A stretch of DNA of 50,061 nt from Chloroflexota bacterium (GTDB lineage Bacteria; Chloroflexota; Anaerolineae; Aggregatilineales; Phototrophicaceae), in the NCBI GenBank assembly GCA_011523515.1, contig WTGO01000005.1, forward strand, positions 1-50,061. Direction: 5' to 3'. Below are positions 1 through 9,666 of the stretch, piece after piece. The translations under genes were made by a program, and so were the position numbers. The notes under the pieces were generated by a model. It did not search any database and was not told the origin of the DNA. It worked only from the letters and a program-made list of their open reading frames with translations. The number at the start of each line of letters is the position of its first letter. Positions within the stretch are counted from its first letter, which is position 1.

Positions 1-35
1 TTACTCATATTTAGCACCTTCTCTCATTTCCTGCT

Positions 36-899
36 TTATCGGACAAGCCTTATAGCTTGTTTGGCTTGGTCAGACATTGAAACTGCCGACATCACGAGGA
101 TTGTGATCGCGCCGGGACTTTCCTCTTTGGCGCGACTTAGGCTCTTGATGGCGGCCCCAACTCGTTCGAGTACTCCGGCAGTATCAATGCCGCCCTTTAC
201 TTCAACAGCGGCATGAATACGGTAATCGCTGTATATTTCAATATCAGGTTCTGAACCCAGGCGTATGGTCCTGCCATCTAGCAACGCTAACTTTACCGAT
301 CGGGCGCTCACGTCTACCACCTGATCCGCTGTAATGAGTTGATTCCTCTGCAATTGCGCAACTAGATCCCGTCTCAGAAGCGCTTCAACGTGGTCGCCCT
401 TTTTGTTCTGCCATGATCCCTGCGCCTGTGAACCGGCCGCCATACCCCGCCAGATATCGAATTCGCGTCTTTCCAGCTGATGTTCGTTGACAATCAACGC
501 GCCAACAAGGCTATTCGGTCTTCGGGCTATAGACAGTGCGACATCAGCATTCGGAAGCTTGTCACTACTTTCGTAGCGAGCAGTGGGTATCCCTATCTGA
601 TTCATCGACTTTTGCGAGACCATTGACAACATTCGATAATAGCTGACTGATTTCACTACGGCTGACAAAACCGCGGGATGAGCAAATATGATGATTGGCT
701 TGATTCCACTATGGATAATCTTGTTCCACGCGGCATCTGCAATGTTGAGACGCTGCAAATCCTATTCCAGCGTCTCGCCCGAAGTATCTTCGATTTGCCG
801 GGCTACATCAATTAGTCCCCAATCGTGAAGCCGCTGATGAAAGAAAAGGGTCTTCTGCAGTTGGTCTAGCGCCCATGCGCGTTGCTTGTCGGTATTCAT
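36..899 (-). pseudogene. XcyI-like type II restriction endonuclease, interrupted by an in-frame amber codon
   Basis: The reading frame begins with ATG at 899, seven bases after the methyltransferase stop, runs 45 codons, meets TAG at 764-762, and continues in the same frame to a TAA at 36-38. The downstream part has the nuclease core: an EPDI segment followed by a VEVKGG segment, which fits the PD-(D/E)XK catalytic pattern, then ERVGAA.KSL..AKE. A YYRMLSMVSQKS stretch and a QGSWQNKKGD stretch also resemble what I remember of the XcyI family, whose known members cut CCCGGG. Full length without the stop would be about 287 residues, somewhat short for the family. A TTG at 758 could restart translation but would remove about 47 residues. 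A TGG-to-TAG change is the simplest explanation, since the codon context is otherwise intact on both sides. The gene is probably inactive, leaving an orphan methylase; a sequencing error would also explain it. Confidence 0.7.
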
Positions 900-906
900 C
901 GCAATG

Positions 907-2343
907 CTAGGGTTTTCTCCAAATCAGGATGCTCTTTCTCAGCGCTTCACGCCCATACTTTTCCATTTGCTGGCTGCTATTGCCTTTGCGCTGTGACAAG
1001 ACATAGGTTTTTTCTGGCACAAATCCAAACTGTGCCGCGAAATCCGTCATCAAGTGGTCGACAGGTATGATTTCGCCGCTATATCGCACATTGTCATTGA
1101 CAATTGCGACTGATGCCCCGGACTTGCAAACTCTGTACATCTCAAAGGTTACAAATGCCAATTCGGTAAAATAGCCTTCGACCATTGAAATGATGCCGCG
1201 ATTGTTCATTTCGCCACGCCGGTTCCGTAGCCGCAGCGCGCTTAGAATCTCCTGTAAAGCGTTATGATTCTCGATAGTCTTGATGACTCGATCAAAGTGT
1301 TCCACTCGCCCGATTTGCGAATAGAATTGACGCAGTTGTTGGATTTTGGATTTGTTTTCAACGGTACAACTTAGCAGCCGCTGCCGCAGACTAAGCATAG
1401 CTTCATGGTCTATGCCAAGAAATGCTAACTCCAAGGCATAAGTTCTAGTGTAATCGTAGCGATTGCAGTAGGGCGGCGAAGTAATAACCGCGTCAAAGAG
1501 ATTTTGGCCGAGACGGGGCAGTCTTTCCAAAACTGTTCCGATAATGAGTTCTTGCTCTCCAGTCTGAGAGGTTGGCCCGCCCCGCAGCGAAAGGTCAAGA
1601 ATGATCAAGTCTAGCGCCTTGACAATTGCGGGCTGAACCTGCAGGATTTCCCGCTTCCGGAATGGCTTAAAGGGTTTCTTCCCATCCGCGATACGCTTTG
1701 CATTTCGCATTTGCATTTTGCCTGCGCGACAGTCCCAGCGCAAAAATTGGCCGTCCTTGCTTGTATAGCTGATGTCTTCAAGAATGGACAGCAGGACGAA
1801 CTTCAGCAAGTCCTTCATGGCGCTGTTGACGTCCAGGCCGGCGAATTGCTCGTCATACCACATCAACTGCATCTCCTGCTCAGCATCAAAGGCGTGACTA
1901 GTGATGGGGATATGCGGGAACGCGCGTTTCGATTTTGCTGGTGGAGTTGAACCGACCCAGTCCCGTATTTTCCGCAACTGTTCTAAATCAAATTGATCCG
2001 CGTTGGACTTCGCGCGCCAAACCAATTCGCCAATCGGCATAACTTCGATTCCCGTGGCGTCAATCCCGAGCTCTTGAGCGACAAGCAAGGTGGTTGAAAC
2101 ACCAGCGAAGGGATCCAGAACGCGCTGTGCAGGCGTTAGGTTGAATTCACGTAGAAAGCTGTGTACGAGTTGAGCTGAGAAGCCTTCTTTGTATTTGAAC
2201 CAACGGTGCATGCTGGCAGATTTATTCGCTTGATAGCTGACAATCTGGCGATTGAATCTATCTGTAGGCTGCAATATTGACCTGTATTTGCGCTCGAGTT
2301 CCACCCGAGCCGACGAAGTGGTTGCACTATCGGTTTCGTACAT
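907..2343 (-). CDS. DNA amino-methyltransferase (probably N4-cytosine) of a type II R-M pair
   Basis: This protein of 478 residues should transfer a methyl group from S-adenosylmethionine to an exocyclic amino group in the target site of its neighbouring nuclease. The SAM-binding motif DPFAGVSTT lies in the first quarter and the catalytic motif TSPPY about two thirds along, followed by CNRYDYTR. The order (SAM motif first) and TSPPY suggest N4-cytosine methylation, although N6-adenine is not excluded. I place the start at the ATG at 2343; an in-frame TTG at 2385 would add 14 residues. The restriction gene starts 7 bases after the stop, so the two are almost certainly one transcript. A TATAAT sits upstream at 2437-2442. 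The gene is visibly richer in A+T than the VWA gene next door, which fits acquisition by transfer. Confidence 0.85.
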   Translation of the reverse strand: MYETDSATTSSARVELERKYRSILQPTDRFNRQIVSYQANKSASMHRWFKYKEGFSAQLVHSFLREFNLTPAQRVLDPFAGVSTTLLVAQELGIDATGIEVMPIGELVWRAKSNADQFDLEQLRKIRDWVGSTPPAKSKRAFPHIPITSHAFDAEQEMQLMWYDEQFAGLDVNSAMKDLLKFVLLSILEDISYTSKDGQFLRWDCRAGKMQMRNAKRIADGKKPFKPFRKREILQVQPAIVKALDLIILDLSLRGGPTSQTGEQELIIGTVLERLPRLGQNLFDAVITSPPYCNRYDYTRTYALELAFLGIDHEAMLSLRQRLLSCTVENKSKIQQLRQFYSQIGRVEHFDRVIKTIENHNALQEILSALRLRNRRGEMNNRGIISMVEGYFTELAFVTFEMYRVCKSGASVAIVNDNVRYSGEIIPVDHLMTDFAAQFGFVPEKTYVLSQRKGNSSQQMEKYGREALRKSILIWRKP

Positions 2344-2436
2344 TGTCCGCAAATTATCAACTGCGAAAGCCTGGCCTGTTAGCAACGATAATTGTTTGAT
2401 AACAGCCCCCTTCAGTTGAATCTGAACATTTGTACC

Positions 2437-2442
2437 ATTATA
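2437..2442 (-). promoter_or_regulatory. Candidate -10 element for the M-R operon
   Basis: On the minus strand a perfect TATAAT lies about 94 bases upstream of the chosen methyltransferase start, in the short gap after the VWA gene stop. No good -35 hexamer is visible at 16-18 bases, so this is a weak call based on the -10 alone. Confidence 0.35.
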
Positions 2443-2461
2443 GCCCTTGAACGGCTGGAGG

Positions 2462-5353
2462 CTAGTCGTCGTCTTCAGTGGGTTCGCCGCGCCGCCGCCG
2501 CCGTTTCAAAAGCTGATCACCCAGATTTACCACTTCTTCATCATACAGCTTGAACTCCGGCTCCAGCGCATCACGGCCTTTGGTGATCTTGGGCGGGCGC
2601 GCCGCTGGCGGCGGCACGAATGGCTGCGGGTCGGGACGCGGACGCGGGCGGGGCACTATGCCGTCGCCGTAACCGGTAGTCTGGCGGCTGCGGCCGCGCG
2701 CGCTGAATAGGGCTTGCATCTGCTGCGAGCGCGTCTGGTCGTGGCCGCCACGCGCGAGAAAGGCGCGCAGGCGGATCAGGTCGCTGCGGGTGATGATCAG
2801 CCGGCGAATGGCGATGTCCAACGGCAGCAGCAGCAGCGCCAGCAGCAGCAAACTCTGCCAGATATCGGTGGCGGCTTGACGCTCGCCGAGATCATGTGTG
2901 AAGACCGCTAAGGGCTGGTCGGCCAGATTGCGCCCGCCGGTGATGTCGGCGATATCGGCCAGCAGACGGTCGTCTTGCGGGCGCGGGATGTACTCCGGCG
3001 AGTAGGACATCACCCAGCCGTTGAGATCGCTGAGCTGCATCTTTTCCTCGCCAAGCTGCGCCTCGCCACTGACGGTCAAGAAATAGGCGCCTTCGTTCTG
3101 CGGCGTGAAGCTGGATTCGTAACGGCCGGGCGCCGTCTGCTGCAGCGGAATGCGCAAGCTGTCGCCGGCCGGATTCAAGACGGCGCTGCTGAGCGCCAGG
3201 CCGTCGAGGAATTGGCCGTCGTCATCGCGAGCGTCGACTACGATGCGGGCGCGATCGTTCTGAAGCAGCACGCGCGTTTCCAGGTTTTTGTTGGCGCCGG
3301 CGTTGATGCTCCAAGCCACCGCCTGGCCCCAGAAGCGCGAGAAATCGGGCCAGGCGACCCATTCATTGGCCCAGCGCGCGCTGGCGTCCGCCGTCCAGGC
3401 CACGACCCGCCCCAAGCCATATTGCCAAGCCGCCAGGATGGGATCGGCGTAGGGTTCTGGTCCGCTGAGAATGCGTTGGGCGGCCACCTTGGGCGTCGTC
3501 GCGACATAACCGCGCAGGGGCGGCAGGGCGGTAATGCCGTCGATGATGGCGCTGCTGCCGCTGACGCGCGGCGTATAGGCCTCTTCCACGATGTAGGAGC
3601 GGGATGCCAGCACCGTTTCTTGCGCGAAGATCAGCGGGATCTGCTCGACATCGGCAACGGCGTAGTAGTTGCCGCCGCCGGCTTCGGCCATGGGCTGCAA
3701 GACCGCGCCGGGGCTGCGCCCGATGGCTATGGCCGACAGGGTGACATCGTGTTGGCTGTACAGAGTCTCGCTGAGCTCGACCAGTCCGCTCGGGCTGGCG
3801 CCGCCGTCAGTCAGCAGGATCAGATGCTTCAGCTGCGATGGCTCCTGAATGATGTCGCGCTCGACCAGGCGCAAGCCAGCCAGGATATCGGTGCCGCCGC
3901 CGGAGCGGATGGTGTTGGTCATGGCGGTGAGGACCTGGGCGTCATTGACCTGCTGGAAGGGCACAACCCAGGCGCCGCCGGTGTCGAAGGTGCCGATGGC
4001 GACGCGGTCCGAGGCTTGCAGCAGTTCAAGCGAGAGCACGATGGCGCGCTTGGCCAGCTCGAGATTGGGGACGCCGCTGCGCCCGATCTGCCCCATACTG
4101 CCGGAGCGGTCGATGAGATAGGCGATGGTGAGCTGCGGCAGGCGTTTCTGATCTTTGATCTGCATGTCGACCGGCAGGGTGCGCTCCAGCGGCGTCTGGT
4201 AGTAGCCGCCCGGCGCGTAACTCTGCGGCCCGCCGATCACGACCAGGCCGCCGCCGATATCGCTGACGAATTGATCGAGCAGGGTCATCTGCGCGCGGCC
4301 GAGCCTGGTCGCTGGCACGTTAGCCAGGATGACGCTTTTGTAGTGCGCCAGGCCGGCCATGTTCACCGGCAAGTCTTCCGGATCGCTGACATCCACTATG
4401 ATTCCGGCTTGCTGCAGCGCCGGCAGCAAGAATTGCGTCTCCGATTCATCGACGCTGACCAGCAGCACGCGCGCCGGCCCGATGACTTGGCTGAAGGCGC
4501 CTAACTGGTTGTTCTGATTGAAATTGTCATTCTCGCCCGGGACGACGATTTGGGCGGTGAAATCGAGGAAACCGCTCTTTTCGCCGGCTTGCGTCAGGCT
4601 GTAGCGCGTATCCCCGGCTTGCAGCTGCAGCGCCTCCTCGTGGATCAGGCGCCCGCCCGAGAAAATCAGCAGAGTGGCCGGCGTGGCGCTTTCAGCCTGG
4701 ATGCCAACCGAGATATCGAAGCTTTGGTTTTCGGCCACGCGTCCCGGCGCGTCGATAGCGGTGATGCGCACATCGGGGGCGGGCGCGCGGAAGAGCGGGA
4801 CGTAGCTGATTTCGACGCCGGAAACAGCGGCCCGTTGCGCCCGCGCGATGGCATCGCCTTGCGTGGCCTGGCCGTCGCTAAGCACAACAATGCGGCGGGA
4901 GGCATCAGCCGGGAACATCGAGAGCGCGGTCTGTATAGCGTTGGCGATATCAGTGCCGGTCGTCTGCGGGACGGCGGCGAAGCCCTCGATCTCGCCCACC
5001 TGGCTGAAATCCGTCTCCGGCACGGCATTGTCACCGAAGAGCAGCGCCGCCCACTCGTCGTCGGGTTGCTTGGCAGCGATGGCTTCGCGTATGAATTCGA
5101 GCTGGCTGTCTTCGGTGTCGCTGCCCATACTGTCTGAGGCATCGACCAGGAAGATTACCGCCAGACGATCGACCGCCTGGACATTCTGTAGCCCGGCCAA
5201 CGCCAGAATCAGCAAGACGATGATCAGGGTTCGCAGCAAGAGGCTGCTGATATCGCGGCGGCGGCGGAAGGCGTGGCGCGGGAAGCCGATGAACCAGATG
5301 AGCGGCAATATCAGCAGCAGAATCAAAGCGACAGGCGGCGCGGTGAACTGCAT
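2462..5353 (-). CDS. Membrane protein with two von Willebrand A domains
   Basis: A 963-residue protein. Two hydrophobic N-terminal segments (about residues 7-25 and 40-58) precede a first VWA domain whose MIDAS reads DASDS, at about residues 71-75. A second VWA domain begins near residue 410 with DRSGSM. Between them is a glutamine-amidotransferase-like stretch (VILANVPATRLG...GGGLVVIGGPQSY) of the kind seen in large BatA-like proteins. A hydrophobic segment near residue 860 is followed by a cytoplasmic tail rich in arginine and proline that ends KRRRRRGEPTEDDD. The layout suggests a surface or periplasmic metal-dependent protein-binding module anchored in the membrane. Ligand and partner are unknown; no MoxR-type ATPase gene is adjacent, unlike classical Bat operons. 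It is transcribed away from spoVS across an A+T-rich gap. Confidence 0.85.
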   Translation of the reverse strand: MQFTAPPVALILLLILPLIWFIGFPRHAFRRRRDISSLLLRTLIIVLLILALAGLQNVQAVDRLAVIFLVDASDSMGSDTEDSQLEFIREAIAAKQPDDEWAALLFGDNAVPETDFSQVGEIEGFAAVPQTTGTDIANAIQTALSMFPADASRRIVVLSDGQATQGDAIARAQRAAVSGVEISYVPLFRAPAPDVRITAIDAPGRVAENQSFDISVGIQAESATPATLLIFSGGRLIHEEALQLQAGDTRYSLTQAGEKSGFLDFTAQIVVPGENDNFNQNNQLGAFSQVIGPARVLLVSVDESETQFLLPALQQAGIIVDVSDPEDLPVNMAGLAHYKSVILANVPATRLGRAQMTLLDQFVSDIGGGLVVIGGPQSYAPGGYYQTPLERTLPVDMQIKDQKRLPQLTIAYLIDRSGSMGQIGRSGVPNLELAKRAIVLSLELLQASDRVAIGTFDTGGAWVVPFQQVNDAQVLTAMTNTIRSGGGTDILAGLRLVERDIIQEPSQLKHLILLTDGGASPSGLVELSETLYSQHDVTLSAIAIGRSPGAVLQPMAEAGGGNYYAVADVEQIPLIFAQETVLASRSYIVEEAYTPRVSGSSAIIDGITALPPLRGYVATTPKVAAQRILSGPEPYADPILAAWQYGLGRVVAWTADASARWANEWVAWPDFSRFWGQAVAWSINAGANKNLETRVLLQNDRARIVVDARDDDGQFLDGLALSSAVLNPAGDSLRIPLQQTAPGRYESSFTPQNEGAYFLTVSGEAQLGEEKMQLSDLNGWVMSYSPEYIPRPQDDRLLADIADITGGRNLADQPLAVFTHDLGERQAATDIWQSLLLLALLLLPLDIAIRRLIITRSDLIRLRAFLARGGHDQTRSQQMQALFSARGRSRQTTGYGDGIVPRPRPRPDPQPFVPPPAARPPKITKGRDALEPEFKLYDEEVVNLGDQLLKRRRRRGEPTEDDD

Positions 5354-5714
5354 CCATCATCCCGTTCGATTCGACGGTAATTGTGTTCGCGCAGGCTATA
5401 ACGCGATTGAGATTATGTAGTGATTGTAGCGATTTGGCCGGCAGCTTTACAGGGTGATCAACTTCCGCCGCGGGGACGCGACGCCCGCGCCTTATCGCGC
5501 GTTATTCTGCGTCCAATGTGAAAACAATAAAGAATTGACACATTAGTTAACAGAAATGCACAACTATACTAGCAAATCTACCAATAAATCATGTTGACAC
5601 TATGTATTCCTATACAATTCTATGCTCTCAGTAGACTATAGCACGGTTTAACTGTAAAATTCTAATAATGTGTCGTACATGGTAGCAAGGTAATGCTCGT
5701 GTTAGGGGGAGATA
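5354..5714. other. A+T-rich divergent intergenic region between VWA gene and spoVS
   Basis: These 361 bases contain no convincing gene. The right half is markedly A+T-rich and holds two TTGACA hexamers (5535-5540 and 5594-5599) and several -10-like hexamers (TATACT 5565-5570, TATGCT 5621-5626), but none at the ideal 16-18 base spacing; the observed spacings are 24 and 21. A strong ribosome binding site, GGGGGAG, lies just before the spoVS ATG. The region must hold the spoVS promoter and probably that of the VWA gene, but I cannot assign either firmly. Confidence 0.6.
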
Positions 5715-6056
5715 ATGTCCGAGTCTGAAAGTCAACCACATTTGACTGAATCCTATGCGGACGATGTCAGTACTTTCGCGGAAGATGGACCGGATGTTAT
5801 CAAGGTATCAGCGCGATCGCGGTCGACGGCCGTGGCCGGCGCGATCGCCGGAGTAATGCGGCAGCACAATTTTGCCGAGGTGCAAGCGATCGGCGCCGGC
5901 GCGGTGAATCAAGCGGTGAAAGCCTTGGCGATCGCCCGCGGTTATCTTGAGCGGGATGAGATTGACATCGTGACGACACCCTATTTCACCGAAGTTGAAA
6001 TTGACGGCCAAGAAAGAACTGCCGTCCGTTTCCGTGTGGAACCACGCCCGGCATAG
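5715..6056 (+). CDS. spoVS: SpoVS family protein (stage V sporulation protein S-like)
   Basis: A 113-residue protein. After an acidic, variable N-terminus of about 28 residues it has the compact SpoVS fold sequence, beginning IKVSARSRSTAVAGAIAG and continuing through GAGAVNQAVKALAIARGYL to an IDIVTTPYF segment. SpoVS has an Alba-like fold and affects sporulation in Bacillus, but homologs are widespread in non-sporulating phyla including Chloroflexota and Deinococcota, where the role is unclear (nucleic-acid binding is a reasonable guess). The usual length is about 85-90 residues, so the acidic extension is extra. Strong GGGGGAG ribosome binding site and an intrinsic terminator about 50 bases after the stop mark a single-gene transcript. 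Confidence 0.9.
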   Translation: MSESESQPHLTESYADDVSTFAEDGPDVIKVSARSRSTAVAGAIAGVMRQHNFAEVQAIGAGAVNQAVKALAIARGYLERDEIDIVTTPYFTEVEIDGQERTAVRFRVEPRPA

Positions 6057-6109
6057 TTACAGCGCGTCTGGCCTCGGGTCAACAATTTACGACAATTTAC
6101 CCGTTGTAG

Positions 6110-6134
6110 ACGGATATGCGCTATCCGTTTTTTT
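6110..6134 (+). terminator. Intrinsic terminator after spoVS
   Basis: A perfect 7-bp stem, ACGGATA with TATCCGT, encloses a 5-base loop (TGCGC) and runs directly into a T tract at 6128-6134. It lies 53 bases after the spoVS stop and upstream of the transketolase promoter, separating the two transcripts. Confidence 0.85.
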
Positions 6135-6158
6135 GCATATTCGCGGCATACGGGCTGC

Positions 6159-6167
6159 TGATATAAT
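6159..6167 (+). promoter_or_regulatory. Extended -10 promoter of transketolase gene
   Basis: TGATATAAT, a TGn extension plus a perfect TATAAT at 6162-6167, lies 42 bases upstream of the GTG start and immediately after the spoVS terminator. No good -35 at 17 bases is visible, as expected for extended -10 promoters. An AGGAGA ribosome binding site follows at 6197-6202. Confidence 0.65.
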
Positions 6168-6208
6168 CTACGCGTTCAGATTTCGCAACAATAAACAGGA
6201 GACATTCC

Positions 6209-8209
6209 GTGGCCGATTTGACCAGGCTCGCAATCAATACTATCCGCACGCTGTCAATGGATGCGGTACAGAAGGCCAACAGCGGGCACCCCGGCCTGCC
6301 GATGGGCGCCGCGCCAATGGCGTATGCGCTGTGGATGAGACATATGCGCTTCAACCCGCGCAACCCGGCCTGGCCCAATCGCGATCGCTTCGTGCTGAGC
6401 GCCGGGCACGGCTCCATGCTCTTGTACTCGCTGCTGTACTTGACCGGCTACGGCGTGACGCTGGACGACATCAAGAACTTCCGTCAGTGGGGCAGCAACA
6501 CTGCTGGCCACCCCGAATACGGCCACACGCCAGGCGTCGAGACCACAACGGGGCCACTGGGCCAGGGGGCGGCTACGGCGGTCGGCCTGGCGCTGGCCGA
6601 GGCCTATCTGGCGCGCTATTTCAATCGCGAGGGTCATGAGATCGTCAATCACCACACGTACGCCCTGGTCAGCGATGGCGACCTCATGGAGGGGGTCTGC
6701 CTGGAGTCGGCTGCCTTGGCCGGCCACTGGGGACTGGGCAAGCTCATTTTTCTTTACGACGACAACGAAGTGACGCTGGACGGCGCCGCGGATATGACCT
6801 TTAGCGAGGACATCGAGGGGCGGTTCGGGGCAATGGGCTGGCATGTCAGCCGCGTCGCCGACGGCACAGACCTTGCTGCGGTGGACGCGGCGCTCAGCGA
6901 AGCCAAGGCGGTCGCCCATAAACCAAGCCTCATCGCCGTACGCACCATCATCGGCTACGGCAGCCCCAACAAACAGGGCTCGAGCGCCGCGCACGGCAGC
7001 CCCCTGGGCGATGACGAGGTCAAGCTGGCCAAAGAGAACCTGGGCTGGAGCGCGACCGACAGCTTCTATGTGCCCGGCGCTGCGCTGGAGCATTTCCGCG
7101 GCGCTGTGGAGGCCGGCGCGGGCGCCGAAGCGGAATGGCTGGGCCGTTTTCAGGCTTGGCGCGCGGCATATCCGGACTTAGCGCTCGAATGGGATCGGGC
7201 CATGGCGGGCGATTTCGCCGTGGGCTGGCGTGAGGCGCTACCCAGCTGGAAGGCGGGCGACTCAATCGCGACTCGCAGCGCCGGCGGCGAAGTCTTGAAT
7301 GCCTTAGCCGCGCATGCGCCGACGATGATCGGCGGCGATGCCGACTTGGCGGGCAGCACACGCACCTTGATCACGGGCGCGGCCAATACCGGTCCCGGGC
7401 GGGGCGCCGAACGCAATTTGCGCTTTGGCGTCCGCGAGCACGGCATGGGCGCGATCGTCAATGGTCTGGCGCTGCATGGCGGCATCGTCAAGCCCTATAG
7501 CGCGACATTTTTCACCTTCAGCGATTATATGCGGCCGGCCATGCGCCTGGGCGCGCTGATGGATATCCCGGCAGTCTACGTCTTCACACACGATAGCATT
7601 GGCTTGGGCGAGGACGGACCGACTCATCAGCCGGTAGAGCATTTGATGTCGCTGCGGCTCATGCCCAATTTGCACGTCTTCCGCCCAGGCGACGCCACCG
7701 AAACCGCCGGCGCCTGGGCGGCCATCGCCGAGCTGGATCACCCGGCCGCCATCGTGCTCAGCCGCCAGAACCTGCCCGTCTTCGCGGGCAACGACGCCGG
7801 CATTCACGAAGGAGTTGCGCGCGGCGCCTATGTGCTGTCGGAGCATGAGAGCGGCAATGTCGACGCCATCATCATGGCCAGCGGCAGCGAAGTGTCGATC
7901 GCCCTCGACGCGGCGGGATTGCTGGAAGAGGCGGAAATCTGCGCGCGGGTGGTGTCAATGCCGTGCTGGGAGTTATTCGAGGCGCAGGATGAGGACTACA
8001 AAGAGAGCGTACTGCCCGCTGAAGCGCGCGCGCGCGTTAGCGTTGAGGCGGGCGCGACCCTGGGCTGGCGCCGCTACCTGGGCGAGCGCGGCATCGCCAT
8101 CGGCGTGGATCGCTTCGGCGCCAGCGCGCCCTACGCCGAGATTTACCAGGCTTATGGTTTGACGCCCGGGCATGTCGCCGACGCGGTCAATTCGCTGCTT
8201 GACGACTGA
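6209..8209 (+). CDS. tkt: Transketolase
   Basis: A full-length 666-residue thiamine-diphosphate enzyme that moves two-carbon ketol units between sugar phosphates in the pentose phosphate pathway. Visible family segments, in order: [47 protein letters not shown], the cofactor-binding SDGDLMEG...YDDN region, [26 protein letters not shown] and [19 protein letters not shown]. The cofactor motif has Ser where most transketolases have Gly (SDG for GDG), a small difference. The start is GTG, chosen because AGGAGA is six bases upstream and the next residues ([12 protein letters not shown]) match the usual N-terminus. The glycosyltransferase gene begins 17 bases downstream, probably on the same transcript. 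Confidence 0.97.
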   Translation: MADLTRLAINTIRTLSMDAVQKANSGHPGLPMGAAPMAYALWMRHMRFNPRNPAWPNRDRFVLSAGHGSMLLYSLLYLTGYGVTLDDIKNFRQWGSNTAGHPEYGHTPGVETTTGPLGQGAATAVGLALAEAYLARYFNREGHEIVNHHTYALVSDGDLMEGVCLESAALAGHWGLGKLIFLYDDNEVTLDGAADMTFSEDIEGRFGAMGWHVSRVADGTDLAAVDAALSEAKAVAHKPSLIAVRTIIGYGSPNKQGSSAAHGSPLGDDEVKLAKENLGWSATDSFYVPGAALEHFRGAVEAGAGAEAEWLGRFQAWRAAYPDLALEWDRAMAGDFAVGWREALPSWKAGDSIATRSAGGEVLNALAAHAPTMIGGDADLAGSTRTLITGAANTGPGRGAERNLRFGVREHGMGAIVNGLALHGGIVKPYSATFFTFSDYMRPAMRLGALMDIPAVYVFTHDSIGLGEDGPTHQPVEHLMSLRLMPNLHVFRPGDATETAGAWAAIAELDHPAAIVLSRQNLPVFAGNDAGIHEGVARGAYVLSEHESGNVDAIIMASGSEVSIALDAAGLLEEAEICARVVSMPCWELFEAQDEDYKESVLPAEARARVSVEAGATLGWRRYLGERGIAIGVDRFGASAPYAEIYQAYGLTPGHVADAVNSLLDD

Positions 8210-8226
8210 AAGCGCTTGAGGCCAGT

Positions 8227-8997
8227 ATGCCGCCTACAACCTACATCGTCCTGCCTACATATAACGAAGGTGAGAATATTGTCCGACTGGTGCCGGCGCT
8301 ATTTGACCTGGGGGTGAAGAATCTGCACGTTCTGGTGGTGGACGACAACTCGCCCGACGGCACCGGCCAGATCGTGGAAACGCTGGCAGAGCAGGCTGAC
8401 TACACGGGGCGGCTCCATGCGCTGCATCGATCGGAGAAGCAGGGCCTGGCGCCGGCTTACATTCAAGGCTTCGCGCAGGCGCTGTCGATGGGCGCCGACT
8501 ATGTGATTCAGATGGACGCGGATCTATCGCACCAACCCAAGTACATCCCCGGGCTGCTGCGGCAGGCGCGGGACTATGACATCGTCATTGGTTCGCGTTA
8601 TGTCGATGGCGGCAGCGTCGATGAGAGTTGGGGCCCCATGCGCAAGCTGCTGAGCTGGTGGGCCAACCGCGTCTATACGCCGACCATCCTGCGCATCCCC
8701 ATCCGCGATGCCACCGGCGGCTTCCGCATTTACCGCCGCGATGCTTTGATCGGCATGGATATGGGCCGCGTCAAAGCCAATGGCTACGTATTTATGGTGG
8801 AGATGATCTACGTCGCTTTTCGACTGGGATACCGCATCGGCGAGATCCCGATCCACTTTCCCGACCGCCAGCACGGCGCCTCAAAGATGTCCAGCGCCAT
8901 TGCGTTGGAGGCGGCGCTGCGGGTGTGGCAAATCAAGTGGCGTCACCGTCAGCTTTGGCCGTCGGCGGCGGCGAGCGGGGCGGATCCCCCAGAGTGA
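8227..8997 (+). CDS. Dolichyl/polyprenyl-phosphate mannosyltransferase-like GT2 glycosyltransferase
   Basis: A 256-residue soluble GT2 enzyme related to dolichyl-phosphate mannose synthase (DPM1). It has the nucleotide-sugar pocket YIVLPTYNEGENI at the N-terminus, VVDDNSPDGTG, the metal-binding QMDADLSHQP, DIVIGSRYV and the RDATGGFRIYRR acceptor loop, and ends near IPIHFPDRQHGASKM. No C-terminal membrane anchor is present, matching the single-domain form. It probably charges a polyprenyl phosphate with mannose or a related sugar for a membrane GT such as the GT39 protein at 24945-26441; that link is inference. It follows tkt closely and ends 12 bases before the convergent ThuA gene. Confidence 0.9.
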   Translation: MPPTTYIVLPTYNEGENIVRLVPALFDLGVKNLHVLVVDDNSPDGTGQIVETLAEQADYTGRLHALHRSEKQGLAPAYIQGFAQALSMGADYVIQMDADLSHQPKYIPGLLRQARDYDIVIGSRYVDGGSVDESWGPMRKLLSWWANRVYTPTILRIPIRDATGGFRIYRRDALIGMDMGRVKANGYVFMVEMIYVAFRLGYRIGEIPIHFPDRQHGASKMSSAIALEAALRVWQIKWRHRQLWPSAAASGADPPE

Positions 8998-9009
8998 AGC
9001 CGCGACCGA

Positions 9010-9666
9010 CTAAAGGCTGTCGGCCGCCCAGAGCAATCCCCGCCGCACGATTTCACGCGCTTCCGGCACATCAAAATCGCCAATGACATGGCCTAGCGAG
9101 CTGTAGAAAATCTTGCCTTTGCCGTAGTTGCGGGTCCAAACCACTGGCATGACCGTGCCCTCGACCCAGAAGGCGTGCTCGCCGCTGAAGGTCGTCGTGG
9201 CCAGGACTTTATTGGATGGGTCGGTGTGCAGGTAGTACTGCTCGGAATGCATGTCGAAATCGCCGATACCGGCCGTGATGGGATGCTGCTGGTCGTGGAC
9301 GTTGACGCGATAGTCGATGATATTGCCCGGGTGCGCCACCCATTGCCCGCCGACCATGAACTGATATTCCGTGTTCTGGCGAAAGGCATCGGCCATCCCG
9401 CCGTGCCAGCCGCCGACATTCACCCCGCGCTCGCGCACGGCGTCCAGCAAGCCGTATTCTTGCTCGCGCGTGATGCTGCTCATGGTGTAGACGGGCACCA
9501 CCATATCGACCGCGCTCATGAGTTCGGCATCGAGGAAGCTGTCAAGCGTCTGCGATAAGGTGACATTGAGTCCGGCCGCTTCCAGCAATCCGGCGAACAG
9601 ATGCGAAGTCTGCGTTGGGTCGTGGCCGTCCCAGCCGCCGTAGACAATCAATACATTTTTGCTCAT
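9010..9666 (-). CDS. ThuA-like domain protein
   Basis: A 218-residue single-domain protein of the ThuA (trehalose utilisation) family, which has a class I glutamine-amidotransferase-like fold. Visible segments are [14 protein letters not shown] at the start, [27 protein letters not shown], the [20 protein letters not shown] region and [21 protein letters not shown]. In characterised neighbours ThuA proteins take part in disaccharide catabolism, but most bacterial members have no proven reaction, so a substrate cannot be given. An AGGA ribosome binding site is five bases before the ATG and a TATAGT -10-like element lies some 40 bases upstream. It converges with the glycosyltransferase gene. 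Confidence 0.9.
   Translation of the reverse strand: MSKNVLIVYGGWDGHDPTQTSHLFAGLLEAAGLNVTLSQTLDSFLDAELMSAVDMVVPVYTMSSITREQEYGLLDAVRERGVNVGGWHGGMADAFRQNTEYQFMVGGQWVAHPGNIIDYRVNVHDQQHPITAGIGDFDMHSEQYYLHTDPSNKVLATTTFSGEHAFWVEGTVMPVVWTRNYGKGKIFYSSLGHVIGDFDVPEAREIVRRGLLWAADSL

Noticed and set aside
762..764. Amber codon as pyrrolysine or programmed readthrough.
   Set aside because: No sign of pyrrolysine genes or a readthrough context; a simple nonsense change or sequencing error is likelier.
2975..4504. Long plus-strand open frame opposite the VWA gene (and similar ones at 17149-18270, 28932-30473 and 36317-37672).
   Set aside because: They are antisense shadows of clear genes in G+C-rich DNA, with no family features and no ribosome binding sites.
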